Shown here piece by piece: positions 29,857 to 38,685 of a stretch of DNA of 64,000 bases. How positions within the stretch are numbered: the first letter of the stretch is position 1; the number at the start of each line of letters is the position of its first letter. The notes beneath the pieces are model-generated. The model searched no databases and was not told the DNA's origin. It saw only the letters and a list, made by a program, of their open reading frames with translations. The DNA lies in NCBI GenBank assembly GCA_008330645.1, contig VLTN01000054.1:176426-240425 (forward strand), given 5' to 3'. The translations under genes and the position numbers were made by a program. The DNA is from Cafeteria roenbergensis (taxonomy: Eukaryota > Sar > Bigyra > Bicosoecida > Cafeteriaceae).

Positions 29857-31306
29857 ATGCGCGTTATCGCCGGCATCCTTGCCCTTGCGGCGGCCGCTTC
29901 GGCCATGACGCTCAACCACGAGCGCATCTTCGGCGACTGGAAGCGCCAGTTCGGCCGCGCCTACGGCACCACCGGTGAGACCGAGCTTTCGGGCTTCAGG
30001 CCGCGCGCCAATCGAAAGGCGCCAAGTTCAACAAACCATCCCCGCCTAGCCCGCGGGGCCTGCAGCCTTCCAAGCCGCATCTGCGGGTCTTCCGCAACCC
30101 CTCCGATCCCTTCAGGGCGCCCGGGGCGCGCGGGGACCGGCGGGTGGGGACTGCGCCGCAGCGCTAGTCGCCGCCGAGGCATCCTGCCAAAGATCGCGCG
30201 AGCTTTCCGCGTGCCTTGCCCGGGCGGCTACGGCGGCCAGCCCCGGCCGCCTCAGCCAGCGCGAAGCTCCTGCCCGGTCGCCTGTCCGGGCCGGGCCGCA
30301 CGAGCGGGCCGCGGGGAAGGGCGCGATCCGCAGGATCGGGGCCACGGGTCCGTCCTCGCTTCAACTTGGCGCTGCAGAGCCCACAATCAATCGAACGTTT
30401 TCGTCGCTCCATTGTTCCCAAACTGTTCCTTGCTTCGCAGAGGAGGAGACCATGCGCTTCAACGTGTTCCGCCAGAACGCCGCGAAGGTGGTCGCCCACA
30501 ACTCCAAGGGCCTCTCTTGGACCATGGGCCTCAACCAGTTCGCCGACCTCACCGAGGAGGAGTTTGCCGCCAAGTACATCGGCGGCTTCCGCCCCTCCAC
30601 CGGTCCCAAGAACTACGAGCTCTCGCACCTCCGCGCCGTGGACCTCCCGTCCTCCATCGACTGGAGCACCAAGGGCGCCGTGACCCCCATCAAGAACCAG
30701 GGCCAGTGCGGCTCCTGCTGGGCGTTCTCCACCACCGGCTCGACTGAGGGCATCTCCTTCATCTCCACCGGCAAGCTCCCCAGCCTCTCCGAGCAGCAGC
30801 TCGTGGACTGCTCCGGCAGCTACGGCAACCAGGGCTGCAACGGCGGCCTCATGGACAACGCCTTCCAGTACATCATCGCCAACGGCGGCCTTTGCTCCGA
30901 GGAGGCGTACCCGTACGAGGCCCAGGACGGCACCTGCCGCTCCAGCTCGTGCAAGTCTGTGGCCACCATCTCCGGCTACAAGGATGTCCCCCAGGACTCT
31001 GACAACGCTATGATGTCCGCCGTGGCCCAGCAGCCGGTGTCCGTCGCCATCGAGGCCGACCAGTCCAGCTTCCAGTTCTACACCGGCGGTGTGCTCACCT
31101 CCAACAACTGCGGTACCGCCCTTGACCACGGTGTGCTCGTCGTCGGCTACGGCAGCGAGTCTGGCTCCGACTTCTACAAGGTGAAGAACTCGTGGGGCGC
31201 CTCTTGGGGCCTCAAGGGCTACATCCTCCTCGGCCGCGGCTCCAGCTACAACGGTGGCAAGGGCCAGTGCGGTGTGCTCATGCAGCCGTCTTACCCCACC
31301 AAGTGA
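29857..31306 (+). CDS. Papain-family cysteine protease, cathepsin L-like
   Basis: Two exons, 29857..29974 and 30441..31306, 327 residues; the 466-base intron is long for this window. Residues 1-16 form a signal peptide. An inhibitor_I29 prodomain follows, with an ERFNIN-like helix (EEETMRFNVFRQNAAK) and GLNQFADLTEEEF. The mature enzyme starts near LPSSIDWSTKG. Catalytic residues are visible: the oxyanion Gln and Cys132 in GQCGSCWAF, His in LDHGVLVVGYG, Asn in VKNSWGASWG. The length and lack of a C-terminal granulin or extension fit a lysosomal or digestive cathepsin L. Codon use is strongly biased to C-ending codons, more than in neighbours, which suggests high expression. Confidence 0.95.
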
Positions 31307-31787
31307 GTTGCCTAGCAGCAACCTCGCTTTCTCGTCCCTCCGGACGGGGCGCCAGGCCAGGCCTGCCGACGATCGGCGCCTCCTGGGGTCGCCCTCGCCG
31401 CTGCTCGCGGCACCTAGGACGCTCTCCCGCTATGGTGGGCACCAGGTGCGCTGCTGAGCGCGGCAGTGCTATGCCCAGAGGCGTACGGCGCCGGGCTTCG
31501 GATGCTTGGCGTGAGGCGACGCTTGTTGAGTGAACGCTGTGACTTTGGCAGCGACAACGAGCGACCCTCCCATGTGCAGCATCGCGCCACAGCCGCACAC
31601 ATCTCACGCATCACAGAACCGCGTGGGGGGGACAGCCACAGTGCTTGGTGCGAGGCCCGCATGCTTGATTCGCAGGCGGCAGATTCACACATCGGTGTTT
31701 CGCTCTCGAGCACACAGGGGGTTGCGGCACAGCCTGCCGGACGCTCCTCCCGCCAAGGCGGCCCCCCTCCGCGCATCGCCTGTTCGG
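31307..31787. other. Intergenic region between convergent genes
   Basis: 3' flanks of the protease and of the histone-doublet gene. I see no coding sequence, repeat or RNA. Confidence 0.55.
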
Positions 31788-32591
31788 CTACATGAAGTCT
31801 GCGATCTTGGCCAGCTGGTCCTGCGTGAGGCCGTTGAGCCGGCGCGCGAGGTCGATGTCCCCGCCGCTGATGCTCCTCGTCGGCACCGTGGGCGGCTCCG
31901 TTGCCACGTGCGCAGCCCTGGCCAGCGAGCTGGCGGTCGCGCTGGAGCGGGCCGCAGCTGCCCAGTTGAAGTGGTGTCCAGTTCTGCGGAGGTCCTCGTT
32001 GGCGTTGATTGCTGCAAGCAGGTCCTCGCGGGACACCGCAGCGCGCCCCCCGTCCCTGGCTTTGTTTCCGCCAAGCTCCACGAGCTCCGCAGCCACGTGC
32101 TCCACGGCAGCTGCGAGCGCTAGGCCAGACGCTTCCGTGAGGAGGCGCTCTGGAACCAGCGCCGAGATGGCTGCAATGAATGACTCCACATTGACCACGA
32201 GCCCCGCCCTCTCCCCCAAGGGGCCGCCCGCCGGGGCGGACACAAGCTTGGAAACCGCCCGGGCGCCTTCGCTGCAAGCTTGCTTGGCGAGCTCGCCGCT
32301 CATGGCGCTGGCCATTGCTCCCTGCGTGGCAGCCAATGCGTCCGCGCCCTTGTCGGATGCCAGGCTTTCCAGCACGCACGCCATGAGCCCCTCAACGTAC
32401 TGGCGGACTAGCTCAATGCCATCCGTGCCAACCTCGAGATCGGGGTGGACCTTGAGGCCCAGCGAGCGGAGTCCGGGCTCAAGGCACGAGAGGGTCACCG
32501 AGCAGGCGTCAGTCGGCTCCCACGGCCCCGCATTCGTGCCCCCGGAGGCAGCCGCTGCTGCAGCTTTCGATGCCGCTGGAAGGGCGGCCAT
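31788..32591 (-). CDS. H2B-H2A histone doublet-like protein
   Basis: Single exon, 267 residues from ATG 32591; an in-frame stop lies a few codons further upstream. Two histone folds occur in one chain. Residues 39-121 follow H2B: LKVHPD at the alpha-1/loop position, a central helix, and the alpha-C signature SGELAKQACSEGARAVSKL, nearly identical to the universal PGELAKHAVSEGTKAV. Residues 129-204 follow H2A: AGLVVNVE at the alpha-N start, VEHVAAELVELGGNKARD (alpha-2 and loop 2) and AINANEDLRR (alpha-3 end). Acidic-patch positions are kept (three Glu in H2A alpha-2, Glu-Asp at its end, both Glu of H2B). The N-terminal tail is Ala-rich rather than Lys-rich, the H2A alpha-N arginines are lost and there is no docking domain. 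The last 60 residues are unrelated, ending in an LTQDQLAKIADFM helix. Function unknown; see findings. Confidence 0.85.
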   Translation of the reverse strand: MAALPAASKAAAAAASGGTNAGPWEPTDACSVTLSCLEPGLRSLGLKVHPDLEVGTDGIELVRQYVEGLMACVLESLASDKGADALAATQGAMASAMSGELAKQACSEGARAVSKLVSAPAGGPLGERAGLVVNVESFIAAISALVPERLLTEASGLALAAAVEHVAAELVELGGNKARDGGRAAVSREDLLAAINANEDLRRTGHHFNWAAAARSSATASSLARAAHVATEPPTVPTRSISGGDIDLARRLNGLTQDQLAKIADFM

Positions 32592-32955
32592 GGCCGAGCC
32601 GGAAGCGGCGCTCGTCCCCCCGCCCTGCTCCCCTGGTGCCACGACAAGTGTCGATGCCGGTTGCTATTTCTCGGAATGGCGCAAGCAGAGCGACCACGGC
32701 GACCCGTGCGCGACGGGCCGGCCCCAAGCGAGGTGTCGTCGGCGTGGGTGCTGAAATGGGACCGCGTGCGTCATGGTGTGCACCCGCGGCCCCACGCGTG
32801 CGGCGGGGCCCGTGATCCGCAGCCGCGTTCGGGTCAGCTCGCGCGGCGCAGCAGGCGCTTGCGGCCGCCTCTGGCGCGCCCGCCGCACGCGGTAGCGCCA
32901 CGCAAGATCGGCGCAAGCAGCAGTGTGGCCATGCCACTGGCGGCCACGCGTGCCG
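32592..32955. promoter_or_regulatory. Upstream region of the histone-doublet gene
   Basis: 364 bases between the doublet ATG and the stop of the upstream, same-strand EF-hand gene. It must hold the doublet promoter and the EF-hand 3' end. No histone-type promoter element or stem-loop was recognised. Confidence 0.4.
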
Positions 32956-33702
32956 CTATCGGCCTCGTGCCAGGATGGGCAAGAAGACGCCGTGGCAGAG
33001 TCCAAGCCACTGCACGTGGGAGACTCGGTACTCCTTCCGAATGGCATCCAGCGCGTCCCGAAACTCGGACCGGTTGCACTTGCCGTCCATGTTCACGTCC
33101 ACAGCGCGCAGCAGGCGCGCGGCCTCCGCCTTGCCGTCGACGTCGGCACCAGCGCGTGCGTACAGCGTGGGGATCACACACTCGCGCAGCAGCCGCTCGA
33201 GCTCGGCCCCGCCGATGCGGCCGTCGCTGTCCGCATCGCACTGCTCGAACAGCGCGTCCTGCGTGGCCCTCGCGGTGCGCGCCAGGCTTGCGTCCGTGGG
33301 GAACCCGGCGCCCAAGGCGGCGAGGGCGTGGCGGCAGCTGTCAGTCACGAGCACGAACTGCTGGGCCGCGATTGCGTTCATGAAGTCGGGGATGTCCGGG
33401 ACGATGCGGGACACAAATGCTGCCACAAACTCTGACACCGACAGGGCGCCGTCGTGGTCAAGGTCGGCGGAATCGAGCGCCGCCTGCGCCACGCGAGTCG
33501 CCTCGGCTCGGGTCAGCATGGGCCTGCCGTCCGCCTTGGTAACCACCGCAAAGTACCGGGCGAGCTCAGACACGCGCAGCGCCGTGTCCCCGTCCTCGTC
33601 GATCTCTCGGAAGCACCTGCGCGCCGCAGCGCGCACGGCGAACTCCACGTCCGTGCGGCTCAGAATCGGGACCTCGAGCTCCTCCGGCGCGGCTGCGGCC
33701 AT
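32956..33702 (-). CDS. Four-EF-hand calcium-binding protein
   Basis: Single exon, 248 residues from ATG 33702. Four canonical 12-residue EF-hand loops are visible: residues 35-46 (DEDGDTALRVSE), 80-91 (DLDHDGALSVSE), 156-167 (DADSDGRIGGAE) and 202-213 (DVNMDGKCNRSE). Each has Asp at positions 1, 3 (or Asn) and 5 and Glu at 12, so all four should bind Ca2+. The two pairs are separated by a 65-residue helical linker, longer than in calmodulin (149 residues). There is no membrane segment or myristoylation glycine at position 2. It resembles the calcineurin B/calmodulin superfamily broadly, with no specific assignment. It shares a 226-base divergent promoter with the next GTPase. Confidence 0.88.
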   Translation of the reverse strand: MAAAAPEELEVPILSRTDVEFAVRAAARRCFREIDEDGDTALRVSELARYFAVVTKADGRPMLTRAEATRVAQAALDSADLDHDGALSVSEFVAAFVSRIVPDIPDFMNAIAAQQFVLVTDSCRHALAALGAGFPTDASLARTARATQDALFEQCDADSDGRIGGAELERLLRECVIPTLYARAGADVDGKAEAARLLRAVDVNMDGKCNRSEFRDALDAIRKEYRVSHVQWLGLCHGVFLPILARGR

Positions 33703-33928
33703 TTCTGGCGGGCCTCCTCTGGGGCCAGCTGACAAAGCACGACGAAGCCGACTCCGGGGCCGACGGCAAGCGCTGCTGCCCTTGCTGTTCGCGAATCAGG
33801 ACGCACGGTGACTGTTCGGGGCCGTTTCCAAGTTGTCTGGGGCAGCGCGAGCCGCTCTGCTCGGCCGGCAAGCGTGGAATGCGAGCCCGACGGCCACTCC
33901 GGAGCCCGCCTGCTCGGCCCCCGGCAGC
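33703..33928. promoter_or_regulatory. 226-base divergent promoter region (EF-hand gene / Rab-like GTPase)
   Basis: Head-to-head start codons; no recognisable motif. Confidence 0.4.
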
Positions 33929-34773
33929 ATGGCAGCGGCGGAGCCGCCCCACTCTTCTTCCAGCGGCGGCGACCACCGCCTGCCAACGATTGCTGTGACG
34001 TTTGTCGGAGCCCTTGGCGCGGGCAAGACCTCGCTTGTGGTGCGAATTTCCAGCGGCACATTTGCCGTCGCGTACCGCCCGACCCTCTCGCTGGACTTTG
34101 AGTTCGCAACGCGGGTGAAATCCGGTCAAACTTTCAGTCTGGGCCTGCGGGACACGTCGGGTGAGCCTTGGCGCCCTCAGCTTCTGCCGCGATCCGCCAA
34201 GTGTTGCGCGATGCGCCGACTGGCCCCCCACCGCGGACGTGGTGCATGCTTTTGCTCCCGGTGCGCGGCAGCACGATGTCTCGCGCGCTCCTGTGCTGCC
34301 GCTCCTGTGTCCCGGGCTCAGGGGAGGAGCGCTTCGCGTCAATGATCCCGACGGTGGTTCGCGGGTGCCGCGTGCTCGTGCTCGTCTACGACGTCACGGA
34401 CCCGAGGACCGTTGACGACATGATGGACCGCTTCGTCAAGGACTGCGAGCCGCAGCTGTCGGAGCACCTTGCCCTCGTCGCCGTGGTCGCGAACAAGGTG
34501 GACACGCTCGACGACGCTGGCAGGGCGGAGGCACAGGCCACGGTGGACGAGAAGGTTCGTTCCATTGAGCAGAGGCTGCACGACGCGGAGCGCGCAGCCG
34601 CAGTGCACGGCTTTCTGACGTCTGCCAAGTCAGGGGAGGGCGTGGAGGCGCTGCTGGAAAGAGCGATCGACGAGGCAGGCCCGGCCGCCGCGGAGGCGGC
34701 TGCCGTGCCGCCCCTCGTGACCGACGCTCCCAGGGGCAGCTCCGGGGGCTCCGGGTGGTTCGCGCGCTGCTAG
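33929..34773 (+). CDS. Second Rab-like small GTPase
   Basis: Two exons, 33929..34160 and 34322..34773, 227 residues. Motifs: P-loop GALGAGKTS, switch II DTSGEERF, NKVD, and TSAKSG. The intron is in phase 1 between DTSG and EERF, the same codon position as the first intron of the GTPase at 28756-29695, so the two genes are probably paralogues. The residues after the P-loop (RISSGTFAVAYRPTLS) fit a Rab switch I with an effector threonine (RPT). The tail is Ala/Gly/Ser-rich and ends in WFARC: one terminal Cys only, so standard double geranylgeranylation is not assured. Confidence 0.85.
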
Positions 34774-35029
34774 AGGCCTCGTCCTTTGCGGCCGCGCGCG
34801 TGAAGCGGGGCGCAAGGGCGCTTGGCCGCATTTGGCCTCCCGGCGAGAGCGCGAAGCTGGAGCGTCGCGCCGACCCGAGCTACGGTCGCTCAGCGATCAC
34901 CTATGCGCGTGGCTACATGTGTGTGTGTGCGTGTGTGTATGTACATGTTGGTGTGTGTCTGAGTGCAACCGAAGGGCCGCCCTCCGGTGCGAGCGCCGCT
35001 GCTGCGAGACCCGCAGCTCGGCGGTGACC

Positions 35030-35086
<57 letters not shown>

Positions 35087-35259
35087 AGGGGCGAGCCAGC
35101 TTGACGCGAATGGCGTGGTGGTGGGGGGACGCAGACACACGCACCAGAAGATTGCAGGGTCCTGTGGCCGCGCAGGGCGGGGCCGGGCACACGCACGGGC
35201 GCACCGGACGCGGGCAGAGCTCGGCCAGGTCAGGCGGCGCCCTGCCCGCGGTGGCGTGT
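34774..35259. other. Intergenic region between convergent genes, with simple repeats
   Basis: 3' flanks of the second Rab-like gene and of UTP18. It contains a (TG)-rich run at 34915-34956 and the CAG array at 35031-35084; I see no gene. Confidence 0.6.
35031..35084. repeat. CAG trinucleotide array, (CAG)11-TAG-(CAG)6
   Basis: Eighteen triplets with one TAG interruption. It lies between two stop codons, so it is probably in a 3' UTR or intergenic rather than encoding polyglutamine. Confidence 0.92.
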
Positions 35260-37184
35260 CTAGGCTTGGGCGAAGTGGTCGAGCTTGAGGAGGAGCACGC
35301 GGCCGCGGTCGTTGCCGATGGCAAGGCGGTCGCCTGTGGGCGAGAAGGCCAGGGAGTTGACGAAGTGGAGGGGCGTGCGGGCAGTGGGCCAGTTCCCGAA
35401 CACGGTCATCGAGGACGCGTGCACAAGGCGAAGCTTGTCCCGAAGGGTGTGGGACGCCATGGCGAGGATACTGCCGTCGTGGTTGTAGACGACGTCGCTG
35501 ATGCGCGTGGAGAGCTGGGTCAGCACCTTGGACGGGGCCAGGGTGGCAGCGCGAGAGATGGACGAGGCGGCGGGGCCGGCAGCGGTTTCGCGCTCCGCCA
35601 CCCCTGCAGCAGCAGCAGCAGCAGCAGCTGGTGCTTGGGAGCGGGACGAGGACGTTGCGGAGATGGAATGGGTGTTCTCCGGCAGGCAGCGGTCCACCGC
35701 CGACCAGTCGTACACGTTGACGATGCCCGCGTCGCTCCCCACGGCAAGCGCCTCTCCCCCCGGGGCCAGCGCGAGGGAGGACGTCGCCTGCATGCCCTCG
35801 TCCACGAAGCGGCCCCTGAGCCGCTGCATGCGCAGGTCCCACACGTGGACCATGCCGTCGTCGCCGGAGGACACGAGAGAGCGGCCGTCGGCCGTGAATG
35901 CCGCGGCGCGGGCGGGGGCGGACGCGCGGACCACGCCCACCGGCTGCCTGGTGGCCGTGGAGGCCAGCACGATGTCCCCGTCCTTGACCAGGAACGCGAG
36001 GAGCGAGGCGCCGGGCTGCGGGGACACCGCGAAGGACTCGAGCGAGGCGTCGGCGCGGCCCTCGAGCCGGGGCACGCGCGTGGCCGTGGCGGAGGGGATG
36101 TCGTACGTGTAGTAGTGCGGCCGGCGCCCGACCGCAAAGGCCATCATTCCATCACCGCTCAGTCGTGCGTCCATCACCGGCATGTCAGGGAAGTGCACAG
36201 CTGCGACCTTGCGGTTGCGGGAGCCGTCCGCCTCGAAGAAGCGGATGCGGTTGTCCATGGAGGCCGCCATGAGGAGGGCGCCGGTGGGGTGGAACTGCAG
36301 GGCGGAGACGACGCCCTTGGCGGTCTCCTTGGCGTTTGCGTCGCGAACGCGGCGGATCGAGACGCGGCCGCTGGGGAGGGCGCCGCTGCCCACCGTGACG
36401 GGCGCGGTGGAGCGTTCGAGGCGGCGCCGCAGCCCCTCCGACCGGGTTGCGCCACCCGCCCCCGCGCCGAGGCCGGTTGCATCGTCCCCGTCGTCGTCCG
36501 AGTCGGAGCCGCTGCCGGAGCCTGCGCGGCGCCTGTCCTCTGGGAGCGCGGCCCAGTCGGTGGAGCTCTGGCCCTCGACAAGCCTGCGGACGGGTGGCAG
36601 GGCGAGGCGGCGCCACAGCGCGCAGGGCGGGAGGAGGGCAAAACGGGGTCGAGGGGAGTCAGGGGCGCAACGGAGACACACTGTCGGGGCGCGTGAACAC
36701 TGGCCGCAGGCCTCTGGGCCCGCGACCTGAAGCGCGATTCCCTGCGAGCCGCAAAGCTCGCAGCACGTGCGAGCAGCGAGGCGCTCGCACCGCGCGCAAG
36801 CCCTCCGCACCTGGAACGCAGCCTCCGCTGGTACTCGGCCCCGTCTACCACGTCATCCTCCTCGTCCGTGCGCAGTTTGCGGAGCCGGTTGGTGCCGGCA
36901 AGGCTGACTGCTACGGCGTCGTCGTCCTCGTCGACCCAAGCAGCGCTCGGCCGGGGCCGCTTGCCCGCCCGCTTGCCCTTCTTGCTGCTGGCACGGCCTG
37001 CGCCAGCAGCGGCGCCTGCACCCACTGCCGTGGCCTCGCCGATGGCGGCACCGGTGCCCGCCTCGTTCGCGGCGCGGCCAAAAACCAGGCGCTCAAGTCC
37101 ATGCTCGCGCTCCGCCTCCTCCGCGCGCTTTGACTTGGACACAATGCGCGCTGCGCGAGGCTTGGAACCCCTGCGGCCCGACAT
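35260..37184 (-). CDS. UTP18: U3 snoRNA-associated protein UTP18 (SSU processome)
   Basis: Two exons, complement(35260..36583, 36811..37184), 565 residues; donor GTGCGG, acceptor CGCAG, split codon AGG. The N-terminal part has the UTP18 conserved run: LERLVFG, AAWVDEDDDAV, RLRKLRT and GAEYQRRLR. The second exon is a WD40 propeller with family-specific blocks: VVSALQFHP, NRKVAAVHFPDMPV, GMQATSSLALAPGGEALAVG, VFGNWPTARTPLHFV and LAIGNDRGRVLLL. UTP18 is part of the UTP-B subcomplex that binds nascent pre-18S rRNA in the nucleolus and recruits the exosome helper MTR4 through an N-terminal motif. A (CAG)-type Ala run occurs inside the propeller near residue 460. Confidence 0.95.
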
Positions 37185-37572
37185 GGCGGCCCCCGCGGCG
37201 GCCTCAAAGTGGTCGCGCTGCTTGGCAGAGCCTGCTCGCCCCGCTCGCCGGTTGCCCTCTGCCCGCGCGGCTTGCGTCGCGTTCCCCGGCATTCCCAAGC
37301 TCCACTGTTGCCGCGCGACAAAGCATTGACCACCCCCCACATATTTTAAGCACGTTTGCTGGTTTGCATGCCGTGTGATGCGGGTAAGCGTCGACTTCCG
37401 CAAGAATCTGGGGTTTTCGAGATGCAACGCCACGCCACGCCGGACGGCTCACACATTGGAATGGCGTCGATACCCGGCACGCCGAGGGAGCGCACGCCCC
37501 TGCCCTGGCTGTCGCGACCACCACTTCCCTCGCCAGTCCAGGCGAGCGCAAGGCGCTCCATGCGGCGCTTGA

Positions 37573-38378
37573 TCACGCAGAGCCGCGGCCGGCAGCAGCG
37601 TCGTCCTCGTCGTCCGCAGCAGCCTGCGGAGAGCATTGGAGTCACCGGGCGCGTGTGGTCGCAAGGCAAGAGGGCGGGGACAACGAGGAGTCTGGCTCCC
37701 TCCCACTGTGTTTCGGGCTGGAGGGGGGGGGGGGGACAGGGCGGGCGCTTTGCACGAGCGCTGGGGCGGCGCCGCGGCCTGCCGCTTACCTGGTCCATCA
37801 GGTCCGCCACGGTGCGCTCAAGCTCGTCGATGCGTCCGCCCATGGCGTCAATCTTGGAGATGATGGTCTCGCTCATGGTCTGGAAGCGAGATTGCTGCGT
37901 TGGGGGGGGGGAGGGGGGCGTGGGGCTGGCGGTGGGGGTTGCGGGCAACTGCGGCGAACGACCCTGTCACAGCAGCGCACTCCCAGGCACAATGCGCTAA
38001 ACGCAACTATGCAAAGCCGTGGCTGGCGTCCAGTCGCAGAACGCGCCGACCTGGGGGAGCGGGGGGGAGGGTGGGGAGGCGGCAGTTGCAGCGCGCGGAG
38101 CGAGCTGCAGCCTTGCCACCTCACCATCTGGGTGAGCAGTTCTTGCACCTGCGGTGGAGTGGCAATTCCAGGAACGGCAACTGGCGCTGCTGTGTGGGAT
38201 AGCGCCGTTTCAGCAAGGGAGCTCCGCTCTCCTCGGTCAGCAGGGTGCTTTGGAACTCGTGCCACCAGGCAGCCCTTACAAACGCCGTGATATCCTCGCT
38301 GCCAGCTGCATCGGCGGCCGGTCCCGGCTCCGCACGAACCACACCAGCTGCGCTCTCGCCGGACGCCTTGGAATCAGC
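37573..38378 (-). CDS. HSBP1: Heat shock factor-binding protein 1 (first exon not found)
   Basis: Four exons placed: complement(37573..37623, 37790..37894, 38125..38148, 38280..38378). They give DITAF + VQELLTQM + QSRFQTMSETII + GGRIDELERTVADLMDQ + AAADDEDD, matching HSBP1 from its coiled-coil start to the acidic end; all junctions are GT-AG in phase 0. The third listed exon from the 3' side is only 24 bases and encodes eight residues. HSBP1 is a small trimeric coiled coil that binds the HSF1 trimerisation region and also supports WASH complex assembly. No in-frame ATG lies in the 38280-38378 exon; an initiating exon further upstream (38,379-38,600) is required but I could not identify it. 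Confidence 0.88.
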
Positions 38379-38685
38379 CTGCGAATCGGCAGCCGAGGCC
38401 GCAAAGTCACAATGGCTCTCAAGCAGGCAAGCTGGCCTGGCAGGTTCCCACGCACTGCACGTCCCGCCGCCTTCCGGAGCGGGGGGAAGGGCGCACTAGC
38501 AAGGGCTCTTCATGCACACAGCCCGGCCAGGGCTGACCATTTCGCCGTGGGGAGTGCTCCCGGGCGTGGAGCAGCTCAACTCGGCCAAACGGCGGCTGCT
38601 CTGTCGAGCACGTGCCCGCGACCCCCGCGGCCTGACACCCCTTCTCCGCAGCGGCTGCCAGTTGCTCCCAGCCGACGCTATCACC
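38379..38685. promoter_or_regulatory. Divergent region between HSBP1 and LZTFL1
   Basis: Contains the missing first exon of HSBP1 and the LZTFL1 promoter. Short minus-strand ATG frames exist (for example around 38511-38540) but none joins HSBP1 in phase with a good donor. Confidence 0.4.

Noticed and set aside
31788-32591. Reading the two-fold protein as a TAF or NF-Y type histone-fold pair
   Set aside because: The alpha-C motif GELAKQACSEGARAV and the H2A GGNKARD loop are specific to H2B and H2A, not to TAFs, NF-YB/C or CENP proteins.
32592-32642. GTG start adding 17 residues to the histone doublet
   Set aside because: GTG is not a normal eukaryotic start; the first in-frame ATG is 32591 and a stop lies just upstream of the GTG.
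35031-35084. Polyglutamine-coding exon
   Set aside because: The array lies between two stop codons of convergent genes and contains TAG in the CAG frame.
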